This document shows positions 1-9,361 of a DNA stretch of 64,000 nucleotides, in pieces. The stretch's first letter is position 1. Every line of letters starts with the position of its first letter. The stretch lies in contig NZ_CP029353.1 of the NCBI RefSeq assembly GCF_003130795.1, positions 406,001-470,000 on the forward strand, given 5' to 3'. Below the pieces are notes generated by a model that searched no databases, was not told where the DNA came from, and saw only the letters and a program-made list of their open reading frames with translations. The position numbers were made by a program, and so were the translations under genes. The stretch comes from Azospirillum thermophilum (GTDB lineage Bacteria; Pseudomonadota; Alphaproteobacteria; Azospirillales; Azospirillaceae).

Positions 1-946
<946 letters not shown>

Positions 947-999
947 CGGTGGACCCTTTCAGTCGAATGTAGCTGCGGGGGCGTCACCCCCGCCTTCCG

Positions 1000-1054
1000 C
1001 CGGAGGCATCCGGCCTCCGGAACCCGCGATCCCCGGGGCGCATCCGGCCCCGGG
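1000..1054. repeat. Two tandem hairpins between gltD and gltB
   Basis: Two perfect 8-bp stems stand side by side in the 129-bp gap. The first pairs CCGGAGGC (1000-1007) with GCCTCCGG (1013-1020). The second pairs CCCGGGGC (1032-1039) with GCCCCGGG (1047-1054). Both loops contain the string ATCCG. No T-run follows on the minus strand, so they are more likely an mRNA processing or stability element, or a REP-like pair, than an intrinsic terminator. Confidence 0.6.
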
Positions 1055-1075
1055 ACCTTCGAAACGGCGGCGGCC

Positions 1076-2536
1076 CTACTCGGCCGCGACCGCCAGCGTC
1101 TCCGCCTTCGCCCGGGCGTAGGCGTGCATCGCGTCCGCCGCGTCGCGGCCGTCGCGGATGGCCCACACCACCAGGCTGGCGCCGCGCACGATGTCGCCGG
1201 CGGCGAAGACGCCGTCCAGGCTGGTCATCTTGGTGCGGTGGTCGACCAGCAGGGTGCCCCAGCGGGTCACCTTCAGGTCCGGTTCGCCGAACATCTCCGG
1301 CAGATCCTCCGGCTCGAAGCCGAGCGCCTTGATCACCAGATCGGCCGGCTCGGTGTATTCGGAGCCCTCGATCACCTGCGGGGTCTGGCGGCCGGTCGCG
1401 TCGGCGACGCCCAGATGGATGCGCACGGCGCGCACGCCGGTCACCACCTCGGCACCCCCGCGCGTCTCACCGGTGAAGCCTTCGGGCGCCACCTGCCAGA
1501 CGAACTCGACGCCCTCCTCCTCGGCATGCGCCACCTCGCGCTGCGAGCCCGGCATGTTCTTGCGGTCGCGGCGGTAGAGGCACTTGACCGAGGTCGCCCC
1601 CTGGCGGATGGCGGTGCGCACGCAGTCCATGGCGGTGTCGCCGCCGCCGAGAACCACCACCTTCTTGCCGGCGGCGTTCAGCGAGCCGTCGTCATAGGCC
1701 GCGACCGTGTCGCCGAGCCCGACCCTGTTGGAGGTGGTGAGGTATTCCAGCGCCGGCACGATGTTCTTCAGGCCGCTGCCCGGCCCCTGGATGTCGCGCG
1801 CCTTGTAGACGCCGGTGGCGACCAGCACGGCGACATGCTTGGCGCGCAGGTCGGCCATGGTGGCGTCGCGTCCGACCTCGAAGTTCGGATGGAAGACCAC
1901 GCCGGCGTCGGCCAGCAGCTTCACGCGGCGCTCGACGACCGTCTTCTCCAGCTTGAAGCCGGGAATGCCGTAGACCAGCAGACCGCCCATGCGGTCGTAG
2001 CGGTCGTAGACATGGACGGCGTAGCCCTTGGCGCGCAGTTCCTCCGCCGCGGCGAGGCCCGCCGGGCCGGCGCCGATGATGCCGACCGACAGGCCGAGCT
2101 CGTGCGAGGGCTTGCGCGGCTTGACCCAGCCGTTATCCCAGGCGGTGTCGTTGATGTACTTCTCGACCGATCCGATGGTGACCGCGCCGTGGGTCGACTG
2201 CTCGATGACGCAGTTGCCCTCGCACAGCCGGTCCTGCGGGCAGATGCGACCGCAGATTTCCGGGAAGTTGTTGGTGGCCTGGCTGACCTCGTAGGCCTCT
2301 TCCAGCCGCCCTTCCGACGTCAGCTTCAGCCAGTCGGGGATGTTGTTCGAAACCGGGCAATGGACCTGGCAGAAGGGAACGCCGCACTGCGAGCAGCGGT
2401 TGGCCTGCTCGTTGGCGCGCTCGTCGGAGAAGCGGGCGTAGATCTCGGCGAAATCCTGGCGGCGTTCCGCAGCCGGGCGCTTGTCGGGCATCCGCTGCGC
2501 GGTGTGCACGAAGCCCAACATCCTCTGGTTCGCCAT
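1076..2536 (-). CDS. gltD: Glutamate synthase (NADPH) small subunit
   Basis: This is the beta subunit (486 aa) that oxidises NADPH through FAD and passes electrons by iron-sulfur clusters to GltB. The N-terminus carries the cysteine pattern C48-x2-C51-x4-C56-x3-C60-P, and a second set at C95, C99, C105 and C109. The FAD-binding motif GIIGAGPAG is at residues 152-160. A second dinucleotide motif, VVLGGGDTAMDC, lies near residue 297 and should bind NADPH. I chose the ATG at 2536 because AGAAGGAG precedes it at good spacing; an in-frame upstream start at 2632 lacks such support. The gltD-gltB order is the one known in Azospirillum. Confidence 0.97.
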   Translation of the reverse strand: MANQRMLGFVHTAQRMPDKRPAAERRQDFAEIYARFSDERANEQANRCSQCGVPFCQVHCPVSNNIPDWLKLTSEGRLEEAYEVSQATNNFPEICGRICPQDRLCEGNCVIEQSTHGAVTIGSVEKYINDTAWDNGWVKPRKPSHELGLSVGIIGAGPAGLAAAEELRAKGYAVHVYDRYDRMGGLLVYGIPGFKLEKTVVERRVKLLADAGVVFHPNFEVGRDATMADLRAKHVAVLVATGVYKARDIQGPGSGLKNIVPALEYLTTSNRVGLGDTVAAYDDGSLNAAGKKVVVLGGGDTAMDCVRTAIRQGATSVKCLYRRDRKNMPGSQREVAHAEEEGVEFVWQVAPEGFTGETRGGAEVVTGVRAVRIHLGVADATGRQTPQVIEGSEYTEPADLVIKALGFEPEDLPEMFGEPDLKVTRWGTLLVDHRTKMTSLDGVFAAGDIVRGASLVVWAIRDGRDAADAMHAYARAKAETLAVAAE

Positions 2537-2943
2537 GACCCCTGCTCCTTCTGCGCGGTCCCCGGTGCGGGGAGCGATGCGTGCCGGCCCGGTCAGTTCC
2601 GCGGCCCGGCCCCGATGAAAACGAACGTCCACGCACGCAGTGGACGAGCGTCATATAACGCATGCGCAAAAGCTGCGCGAGCAAAAAATCGCCGATAGGT
2701 AACGCGTACTGTCCTTTTTTGCGGGGCGCTCCGAATCGTCAGTTGAGAACCAGTCGCAGTTTTAAAATGACGAAAGAAAATTAGTCCCATAACGGACCTA
2801 TCGCGAATTTCGAGGTACCGAAGCGTCGTCGTCGCCACGGACGGGGCAGCCTGCTATAAGCCCCGGCGTGCCCCGCTGCAGAGCCGGCCGCCCGACCCTA
2901 TCTACCGGGGCATGCTCCAAACCTGCCAGGGGCCAAGCGCCGC
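2537..2943. promoter_or_regulatory. Divergent intergenic region between gltD and uppP
   Basis: This 407-bp gap separates the divergent gltD and uppP genes. Its middle (about 2640-2830) is clearly richer in A and T than the surrounding genes, as expected of a promoter region. A possible -10 for uppP, TATAAG, is at 2855-2860, but its -35 is poor. I found no convincing sigma-54 element for gltD by eye and no likely gene. Confidence 0.4.
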
Positions 2944-3744
2944 ATGTTCATCGACCAATATCTCGACGCGATCCTGCTCGGCCTGATCGAAGGGCTGACG
3001 GAATTCCTGCCGGTGTCCTCCACCGGCCATCTGATCATCCTGGACGAGCTGCTGGGCTTCCAGGGCCCGCCGGGCAAGGTGTTCGAGGTGGTGATCCAGC
3101 TTGGCGCCATCCTCGCGATCTGCACGGTCTATTTCGCCCGCCTGTGGCGGGTGGTGACGGGACTGAAGGACGATCCCGGCGCGCAGCGCTTCGCCACGGC
3201 CGTGCTGCTGGCCTTCCTGCCGGCCATGATCCTGGGCGCCGGGCTGCACGGCGTCATCAAGAGCGTGCTGTTCAACCCGACGGTGGTCAGCGTGGCGCTC
3301 ATCCTCGGCGGCATCGCGATCCTGGTGCTGGAGCGCTTCCTGCCCGACCCGCGCTACCACCAGATCGAGCGGTTCCCGGCGCCGCTGGCGCTGAAGATCG
3401 GCCTGTGCCAGTGCCTGGCGCTGGTGCCGGGCGTGTCGCGGTCGGGCGCCACCATCCTCGGGTCGCTGCTGATGGGGGTGGACCGGCGGACGGCGGCGGA
3501 GTTCTCCTTCTTCCTGGCCATCCCGACCATGGCCGGCGCCACCGTCTACGACCTCTACAAGAACTGGAGCGTCATGACGCTCGATTCGAGCGCGCTGATC
3601 GCGGTCGGCTTCGTCACCGCCTTCGTCGCGGCGGCGCTGGTGGTCAAGACGCTGGTGGATTTCGTCGGCCGCTACGGCTTCGCGCCCTTCGGCTGGTACC
3701 GCATCGCCATCGGCACGGGCATGCTGGCGTTCCTCTATCTGTAA
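2944..3744 (+). CDS. uppP: Undecaprenyl-diphosphatase
   Basis: This integral membrane phosphatase (266 aa, BacA/UppP family) converts undecaprenyl pyrophosphate to the monophosphate, recycling the lipid carrier for peptidoglycan and O-antigen; overexpression is known to give bacitracin resistance. Diagnostic motifs are present: EGLTEFLPVSSTGHL at residues 16-30 and PGVSRSGATI near residue 162. Length and the pattern of hydrophobic segments fit the family. No strong ribosome binding site is visible upstream of the ATG. It stands alone, divergent from gltD and convergent with the MFS gene 12 bp downstream. Confidence 0.95.
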   Translation: MFIDQYLDAILLGLIEGLTEFLPVSSTGHLIILDELLGFQGPPGKVFEVVIQLGAILAICTVYFARLWRVVTGLKDDPGAQRFATAVLLAFLPAMILGAGLHGVIKSVLFNPTVVSVALILGGIAILVLERFLPDPRYHQIERFPAPLALKIGLCQCLALVPGVSRSGATILGSLLMGVDRRTAAEFSFFLAIPTMAGATVYDLYKNWSVMTLDSSALIAVGFVTAFVAAALVVKTLVDFVGRYGFAPFGWYRIAIGTGMLAFLYL

Positions 3745-3756
3745 GGGGACGGCCCC

Positions 3757-4959
3757 TCAGCCTCGTGGCCGCGGCACCGCCCGGCCCGAGGCCAGGGCGA
3801 TGATGACCGCGAAGGCGGCGATCATCGCGAAGGCGGTGCCGACGCTGCTGGCCTCGGCCACGAAGCCGAACAGGGCGGGGCCGGCCAGCACGCCGGCGTA
3901 GCCCAGCGTCGCCACCGCCGCGATGGCGCGCGAGGCCGAGCCGTCCTCCGCCGCGCCGGCGGCGCTGAACAGCACCGGGACGACGTTCGACAGTCCCAGA
4001 CCGGTCAATCCGAAGCCGATGATCGCCGTCACGGGGCCGCCGCCCAGCAGGGTGAGCGCCAGGCCGGCCGCCGCCAGGACCGAGCCGATCCGCACCAGCG
4101 TCACGCCGCCGAGATGATGCCGCAGCCAGTCGCCGCAGAAGCGGCCGGTCGCCATGGCGCCGGAGAAGACGGCGAAGCCGAGCCCGGCCAGGCCGGCGGC
4201 CGCGGCAAGGCTGTCGCGCAGGTAGATGGCGCTCCAGTCCAGCACCGCGCCCTCGCTCATGAAGGACAGGAAGGTCAGGGCGCCGAGCAGCAGCGTGCCG
4301 CGGTCGGGCAGGGCGAGGCCGGAACCGGACGGGCCGGTCGCGTCGGCGGCGCTCGGCAGGAAGCGCGACTGCAGGGCGAGGAACAGGACGAGGAGAAGCC
4401 CGGCGATCAGCCCGGCCTGGGCCGCCGGCGGCAGGACCTGCAGAAGCAGGCCGCCGAGGCCGGCGCCGACCAGCCCGCCGAGGCTCCACATCCCGTGCAG
4501 CGACGACATGATCGGCCGGCCGAGCCGCCGCTCCACCAGCGCGCCGTGGGCGTTCATCGCCACGTCCATGGTGCCGCCGGCGGCGCCGAACAGGAACAGC
4601 ACGGCGGAGAGCGACAGCAGGTCGGGCATCAGGCCGGGCAGGGGGAGCAGCACGCAGAACAGCAGGGCGGTGACCCGGATCACCGGCGCGCTGCCGATCC
4701 GGCCCAGCAGCGGGCCGCTGGCGATCATCGCCGTCAGCGCTCCGGCGGCAAGGCAGAGCAGGGCGCCGCCCAGCACCGCGGCGCTGAGGCCGAGCGACTC
4801 CTTGATCAGCGGGATCTGGGTGGCCCAGACGCCGAAGACGGTCCCGTTGAGGAGGAAGGCGGCCACCGTGGCCCAGCGGGCCGAGCGGGCGTCCTCCACC
4901 TCGACGTCCCGGCCATGGCGCAAGCCGGCCCGTCCCGAGGTCGCCTGTTCGCTGGTCAT
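3757..4959 (-). CDS. MFS transporter, YbjJ-like
   Basis: This is a major facilitator superfamily permease of 400 aa with about twelve hydrophobic segments, predicted in the inner membrane. A stretch near residues 125-165 containing DVAMNAHG, GRPIMSS and SLGGLVGAG is typical of the group that includes E. coli YbjJ and distant fucose-permease relatives. The substrate cannot be read from the sequence. The first 25 residues are hydrophilic, so a slightly later start is possible. The gene is convergent with uppP and lies downstream of the epimerase-like gene on the same strand, but a terminator at 5106-5130 separates them, so it is probably transcribed alone. Confidence 0.85.
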   Translation of the reverse strand: MTSEQATSGRAGLRHGRDVEVEDARSARWATVAAFLLNGTVFGVWATQIPLIKESLGLSAAVLGGALLCLAAGALTAMIASGPLLGRIGSAPVIRVTALLFCVLLPLPGLMPDLLSLSAVLFLFGAAGGTMDVAMNAHGALVERRLGRPIMSSLHGMWSLGGLVGAGLGGLLLQVLPPAAQAGLIAGLLLVLFLALQSRFLPSAADATGPSGSGLALPDRGTLLLGALTFLSFMSEGAVLDWSAIYLRDSLAAAAGLAGLGFAVFSGAMATGRFCGDWLRHHLGGVTLVRIGSVLAAAGLALTLLGGGPVTAIIGFGLTGLGLSNVVPVLFSAAGAAEDGSASRAIAAVATLGYAGVLAGPALFGFVAEASSVGTAFAMIAAFAVIIALASGRAVPRPRG

Positions 4960-5105
4960 GGAGTTCCCCTCGCCAGAGTGTCTCGCTTCTTGGTTGTCTC
5001 TCCCGCCGGTGCGGCGGCGAGTGGACTACCGCGAGATGCGGCAGGTGCCCCTGGAAATCAAGCCGGCGCGGGAGAGGGCTGCGGCGGACGCAGGGCGGCG
5101 CAAAG

Positions 5106-5130
5106 AAAAACCCCGGCCGCGGGGCCGGGG
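5106..5130 (-). terminator. Intrinsic terminator of the epimerase-like gene
   Basis: A perfect 8-bp stem, CCCCGGCC (5111-5118) with GGCCGGGG (5123-5130), has a GCGG loop. On the minus strand it is followed by TTTTTCTTTG. It lies just past the stop of the gene ending at 5169. Confidence 0.88.
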
Positions 5131-5168
5131 CTTCCGTCATGGATGGCCGCGAGACGGCCGGAAGGGGG

Positions 5169-6167
5169 TCAGCGGGCGCTCGGGTACTTCTCGTGGACGC
5201 TGACGTCGCGGGTCAGCGTATTGTAGCGGCCGCCGACGATGAAGCGGGACAGGTAGGTCGGCAGGATGATCTCGCAGGTGCCGAGCTCGGTGATGCCAAG
5301 CTCCTTGAAGCCGGCGGCGGTGGGGGAGACGACGTTGTCGCGCTTCATCAGCTCCACCTGGTCGCGGGTCAGCGCCGGGGCGAGCAGCGGCACCTTCTCC
5401 AGCAGGCCGCCCAGCGTCCCGGCGAGGTTCCAGGGGACCGGGACCAGGAAGCGCCTGCGGCGCACCGTGCTCAGCGTCAGCTCCATCAGCTCGCGGAAGC
5501 TGTAGGTGCGCGGACCGCCCAGCTCGTAGGTGTGGCCCTGCACGCCGTCCAGCTCCAGCGCCGCGACGATGGCGTCGGCGACGTCGCCGACATAGACCGG
5601 CTGGAAGCGGGTCTTGCCGCCGCCGATCAGCGGCAGCGCCGGGGCGATCTGCGCCATGGCGGCGAAGCGGTTGAAGAACTGGTCCTCCGGCCCGAAGACG
5701 ATGCTGGGGCGCAGGATGGTGGCGCCGGGGAAGGCGGCGAGCACCGCCTTCTCCCCCGCGGCCTTCGACCGGGCGTAGGCGGAGGGCGAGTTGGCGTCGG
5801 CGCCGATCGCCGAGACATGGACCATCCGCGCCGCACCCGCGGCGGCGGCCAGGCGGGCGATGCGGCCGGCGGCGTCGACGTGGCAGGACTGGAAGGTCTG
5901 GGAACCCCGCTCGTAGAGCACGCCGATCAGGTTGATGACGATGTCCGCCCCCTGCACGGCGCGGGCGACCGACTCGTCCTTGGTGACGTCGGTGGCGAAG
6001 GGCACGATCTGGCCGACCGAGCCGGACGTCTTGAGGAACGACACCTTGCCGGGGTTGCGGGTGGCGACGCGGATGACGGCGCCGGACTTGGCCAGACGCC
6101 GGATGAGGTGGCGTCCGATGAACCCGACACCGCCGAACACCGTGATAACCTGAGTGCGATAGGACAT
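5169..6167 (-). CDS. NAD-dependent epimerase/dehydratase family, complex I NDUFA9-like
   Basis: This short-chain dehydrogenase-like protein has 332 aa and a Rossmann nucleotide-binding motif, GGVGFIG, at residues 12-18. A YxxxK pair (Y131, K135) sits in SAYARSKAAGEK, as in atypical SDR enzymes. The overall sequence fits the alphaproteobacterial group annotated as complex I NDUFA9 subunit family; a structural role in NADH dehydrogenase is known only for the mitochondrial relatives. The start at 6167 is supported by GGGAGAAGG just upstream. No respiratory complex I genes are nearby, so the function stays open between an oxidoreductase, a ubiquinone-related role and a complex I accessory role. 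Confidence 0.85.
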   Translation of the reverse strand: MSYRTQVITVFGGVGFIGRHLIRRLAKSGAVIRVATRNPGKVSFLKTSGSVGQIVPFATDVTKDESVARAVQGADIVINLIGVLYERGSQTFQSCHVDAAGRIARLAAAAGAARMVHVSAIGADANSPSAYARSKAAGEKAVLAAFPGATILRPSIVFGPEDQFFNRFAAMAQIAPALPLIGGGKTRFQPVYVGDVADAIVAALELDGVQGHTYELGGPRTYSFRELMELTLSTVRRRRFLVPVPWNLAGTLGGLLEKVPLLAPALTRDQVELMKRDNVVSPTAAGFKELGITELGTCEIILPTYLSRFIVGGRYNTLTRDVSVHEKYPSAR

Positions 6168-6404
6168 CGACCTTCTCCCGTGCCGTCTGGCCAACCAACG
6201 CCGCCCCGCAGGCGCCGTCCCGGACATCTCCGGCGCGTCCCGCGCCACCGGTTCGGCGGATGCTTATATAGAAACCGCCCCTGTCCCGCTAGACCTCGCC
6301 GCAGATGTCCCGCGGGTGTGGCGATGGGGCGCGCCGCGGAAGGGCCGCCCGGGCGGCCCGGGGAAAAAAGATAGGGGGCGGCGGAAAAAGATCAAAAAAA
6401 CCTG

Positions 6405-6433
6405 TTGACGCCCTCCCGCCAGCCGGCTACATA
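6405..6433 (+). promoter_or_regulatory. Promoter of tRNA-Leu
   Basis: TTGACG (6405-6410) and TACATA (6428-6433) are separated by exactly 17 bp, and the tRNA begins 15 bp further on. This is a good housekeeping sigma-70-type promoter. Confidence 0.8.
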
Positions 6434-6448
6434 AGCGGCCCACACCGA

Positions 6449-6535
6449 GCCCAGGTGGCGGAATTGGTAGACGCGCAGGTTTCAGGTACCTGTGGCAGAA
6501 ATGTCGTGGAAGTTCGAGTCTTCTCCTGGGCACCA
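6449..6535 (+). tRNA. tRNA-Leu (anticodon CAG)
   Basis: The acceptor arms GCCCAGG and CCTGGGC pair fully and are followed by A plus an encoded CCA. The anticodon stem CAGGT/ACCTG holds the loop TTCAGGT, giving anticodon CAG, which decodes CUG, likely the main leucine codon in this G+C-rich genome. The long variable arm is typical of class II tRNA-Leu. The T-arm has one G-U closing pair. Total length is 87 nt. Confidence 0.96.
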
Positions 6536-6650
6536 TTTTCTACCCGGCTGCGCCGCATGCTTCGATCCCCCTCGGGGGCAAGGGAAGCAGAGCGGCGTTC
6601 GTCGTTTCTGGGGTCCGCGGCCGGGGGCCTAACCCTTGCGGGACGCGACC

Positions 6651-7277
6651 ATGCCCATCGACCTTCACGACGGTGACCTGCCGGACGGCCTCGATCTCGC
6701 CGCCCTGGCCCGTGACAACGCCATCGCCATCGACACCGAGACGATGGGGCTGAACCCCCACCGCGACCGGCTGTGCCTGGTGCAGCTCTCGCCCGGCGAC
6801 GGCACGGTCCATCTCGTGCAGTTCCGCAAGGGCCGGTACGACGCCCCGAACCTGAAGCGCCTGCTGACCGATCCCGGCGTGACGAAGCTGTTCCACTTCG
6901 CCCGCTTCGACGTGGCGATCCTGCAGGCCTATCTCGGCATCGTCTGCCAGCCGGTCTACTGCACCAAGGTGGCGTCCAAGCTGGTGCGCACCTTCACCGA
7001 CAAGCACGGGCTGAAGGACCTGGTGAAGGACCTGCTGGGGGTGGAACTGTCCAAGCAGCAGCAGTCCTCCGACTGGGGCGCCGACGAGCTGACCCCCGAC
7101 CAGATGAAGTATGCCGCCTCCGACGTGCTGCACCTGCACGACCTGAAGGCGAAGCTGGACGTCATGCTGGCGCGCGAGGGGCGCACCCACCTCGCCAAGG
7201 CCTGCTTCGACTTCCTGCCGGCGCGCGGCGCGCTCGACCTCGGCGGCTGGGACGAGCCGGACATTCTGGCGCACTGA
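6651..7277 (+). CDS. rnd: Ribonuclease D-type 3'-5' exonuclease
   Basis: This is a DEDDy-family 3'-5' exoribonuclease of 208 aa, likely acting on tRNA or other structured RNA ends. Exo I (IDTET), Exo II (FHFARFDVAIL) and Exo III with the tyrosine (YAASDVLHLHDL) are all visible. There is no HRDC domain, so this is the short alphaproteobacterial form, about half the length of E. coli RNase D. I chose the ATG at 6651; a TTG in frame at 6636 is possible. The gene follows tRNA-Leu directly, but that does not prove a functional link. Confidence 0.9.
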   Translation: MPIDLHDGDLPDGLDLAALARDNAIAIDTETMGLNPHRDRLCLVQLSPGDGTVHLVQFRKGRYDAPNLKRLLTDPGVTKLFHFARFDVAILQAYLGIVCQPVYCTKVASKLVRTFTDKHGLKDLVKDLLGVELSKQQQSSDWGADELTPDQMKYAASDVLHLHDLKAKLDVMLAREGRTHLAKACFDFLPARGALDLGGWDEPDILAH

Positions 7278-7363
7278 CCGCCTCTTCCCCGAAAGGCGGG
7301 GCCCAAAAGGCGGTGGGCCCGAACGGCGGGGGGATGGAATAGGCTGCCCGCCCGGGCGTTGAT

Positions 7364-7392
7364 TTGACCCGGGGCGCGCCGGTGGGCATACT
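7364..7392 (+). promoter_or_regulatory. Candidate promoter of the kdsD-lpt operon
   Basis: TTGACC (7364-7369) and CATACT (7387-7392) are 17 bp apart, upstream of kdsD. The rest of the 256-bp gap between rnd and kdsD is very rich in G and C with several small inverted repeats and no evident gene. Confidence 0.5.
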
Positions 7393-7533
7393 GCCGCCGC
7401 GACGCCCCGGCCGAAGGCGCCGCGGGGCCGGCCGACTGCCGGTCCCCGGGATGGCGCGCCGGGATGGCCCCGGGTGGCGCCGGCCGCCGGCCATGATGCT
7501 TTGGCAAGACCTCTTCAAAGGGCAGTTGCAGCC

Positions 7534-8565
7534 TTGACCAGCTTGATCGACAACCCGTCCGTCCGTCTGTCCGGTGCGGCGTCGGAAGAGACGCTCGCCA
7601 CCGCCGTCGAGGATCGCGACCTCGCCAGCGCCACCCGCGTGCTGCGGCTGGAGGCCGAGGCGCTGACCGAACTGGCGGCCAGCCTGGACGGCGCCTTCAT
7701 CCGCGCGGTGGACACGCTGGCCGGGATCTCCGGCCGCGTCGTCGTCACCGGCATGGGCAAGTCGGGCCATGTCGCGCGCAAGATCGCCGCGACGCTCGCC
7801 TCCACCGGCACGCCGGCCTTCTTCGTCCATCCGGGCGAGGCCAGCCACGGCGACCTCGGCATGATCGCCCGGATCGACGCGGTGGTGGCCCTGTCCAATT
7901 CCGGCGAGACGAAGGAGCTGTCCGACGTCATCGCCTACACCCGCCGCTTCGGCATTCCCCTGATCGGCGTCACCCGCCGGGCCGGCTCCTCGCTGGCCGA
8001 GCAGTCGGACGTGGCGCTGATCCTGCCGCCGGTGCCCGAGGCCTGCCCGCTGGGCCTGGCGCCGACCACCTCCACCACGATGATGCTGGCGCTCGGCGAC
8101 GCGCTCGCGGTGGCGATGCTGGAGCGGCGCGGCTTCTCCGCCGCCGACTTCCGCGAGTTCCACCCCGGCGGGCAGCTCGGCAGCGCCCTGCTGAAGGTCT
8201 CCGACCTGATGCACAAGGGCGGGGATCTGCCGCTCTGCCGCTTGGAAACGCCGCTGTCCGACGTCATCTTCGAGATGACCGCGAAGAGGCTGGGCTGCGT
8301 CGGCGTGCTGGACGGGGACGGGACGCTCGCCGGGATCATCACCGACGGCGACCTGCGCCGCCACCTGAAGCCGGAACTGCTGGCGGAGCGGGCGGACAGC
8401 ATCATGTCGCCGCGCCCCAAGACGATCCGCCCCAAGGCGCTGGCCGTCGAGGCGCTGCGGGAGATGAACGACAAGCAGATCACCACCCTGTTCGTGATCG
8501 AGGCCGACCGCCGGCCGCTGGGCATCGTGCACATCCACGACTGCCTGCGCGCCGGCGTCGCCTGA
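7534..8565 (+). CDS. kdsD: Arabinose-5-phosphate isomerase, KpsF/GutQ family
   Basis: This enzyme interconverts ribulose-5-phosphate and arabinose-5-phosphate, the first step of Kdo synthesis for lipopolysaccharide. An SIS sugar-isomerase domain with VVVTGMGKSGHVARKIAATL and SNSGET motifs is followed by a pair of CBS domains (SDLMHKGGDLP and SIMSPRPKTIRP). The start is uncertain: no ATG is available, and I prefer the TTG at 7534 (343 aa), with AAAGGG upstream; a GTG at 7474 would add 20 residues of unconvincing sequence. The gene heads the cluster kdsD-lptC-lptA-lptB, so Kdo production and LPS export are probably expressed together. Confidence 0.9.
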   Translation: MTSLIDNPSVRLSGAASEETLATAVEDRDLASATRVLRLEAEALTELAASLDGAFIRAVDTLAGISGRVVVTGMGKSGHVARKIAATLASTGTPAFFVHPGEASHGDLGMIARIDAVVALSNSGETKELSDVIAYTRRFGIPLIGVTRRAGSSLAEQSDVALILPPVPEACPLGLAPTTSTTMMLALGDALAVAMLERRGFSAADFREFHPGGQLGSALLKVSDLMHKGGDLPLCRLETPLSDVIFEMTAKRLGCVGVLDGDGTLAGIITDGDLRRHLKPELLAERADSIMSPRPKTIRPKALAVEALREMNDKQITTLFVIEADRRPLGIVHIHDCLRAGVA

Positions 8566-8590
8566 CCGGAACAGCCGGAGGGATTGAGCA

Positions 8591-9361
8591 ATGACCGCCC
8601 GCGCCGACGACCGCGCCGAGACCACCGGACAGGACGCCGGCCGCGACGTGCTGCGCGCGGTGCGGCCGGGGACGCCGCCGCGCTCCCGCCCGGCGGACAG
8701 GGCGGCCGACGCGCCGGAGGGCGACGGGATGCGGGTGCACCGCCGCCGCACCACCCGGCCGGTCAGCCGATTCTACAGCCGCTTCGTCACGGCGATGAAG
8801 TTCGCGCTGCCGGCGCTGGCGCTGGCGATGGTGGCTCTGCTGGCCGCCTGGCCGTCGCTGACCACGCCGCCGCGCTCGCGCCTCGCCGCCGACAAGGGCC
8901 AGCTCGAGATGATCAAGCCGCGCTACCTCAGCGCGGACGAGAAGAACCAGCCCTATTCCGTCGTCGCCAGCCGTGCCGACCAGTCCGCCAACCAGCCGAA
9001 CATCATCGAGCTCGACCAGCCCGAGGCCGAGATGACCGAGAATGACGGGAGCTGGGTGACCATCAAGTCGGAGAAGGGCTGGTACAACCAGGACACCGGC
9101 ATCCTGAAGATGCGCGGCAGCGTGCATGTCCTGCGCGACGACGGCCGCGAATTCACCACCGAGGAAGCCGACACCGACGTCCGCAAGGGCACCGCCTGGG
9201 GCGACAGTCCGGTGGTGGGGCAGGGGCCGCAGGGCGAGATCAACGCCCAGGGCTTCCGCATGTCGGACCGCGGGAAGACGATGATCTTCCTCAACCAGGC
9301 CAAGGCCGGGGTCCAGTCGAACGTCCAGTCCAGCGAGCCTCCGGGAGGGAAAAAGCGGTGA
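8591..9361 (+). CDS. lptC: LPS export ABC transporter periplasmic protein LptC
   Basis: LptC is the bitopic inner-membrane part of the Lpt bridge that receives LPS from LptB2FG and hands it to LptA. The protein has 256 aa. A basic N-terminal region of about 65 residues precedes a single membrane segment (ALPALALAMVALLAAWP), and the remainder forms the beta-jellyroll domain. The cytoplasmic N-terminal extension is longer than in E. coli LptC (191 aa). GGAGGG precedes the ATG. The stop overlaps the lptA start (GTGA), so the two are translationally coupled. Confidence 0.88.
   Translation: MTARADDRAETTGQDAGRDVLRAVRPGTPPRSRPADRAADAPEGDGMRVHRRRTTRPVSRFYSRFVTAMKFALPALALAMVALLAAWPSLTTPPRSRLAADKGQLEMIKPRYLSADEKNQPYSVVASRADQSANQPNIIELDQPEAEMTENDGSWVTIKSEKGWYNQDTGILKMRGSVHVLRDDGREFTTEEADTDVRKGTAWGDSPVVGQGPQGEINAQGFRMSDRGKTMIFLNQAKAGVQSNVQSSEPPGGKKR

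Noticed and set aside
2700..2870. Sigma-54 promoter for gltD
   Set aside because: No GG-N10-GC element with the usual context was found by eye, although nitrogen control is plausible.
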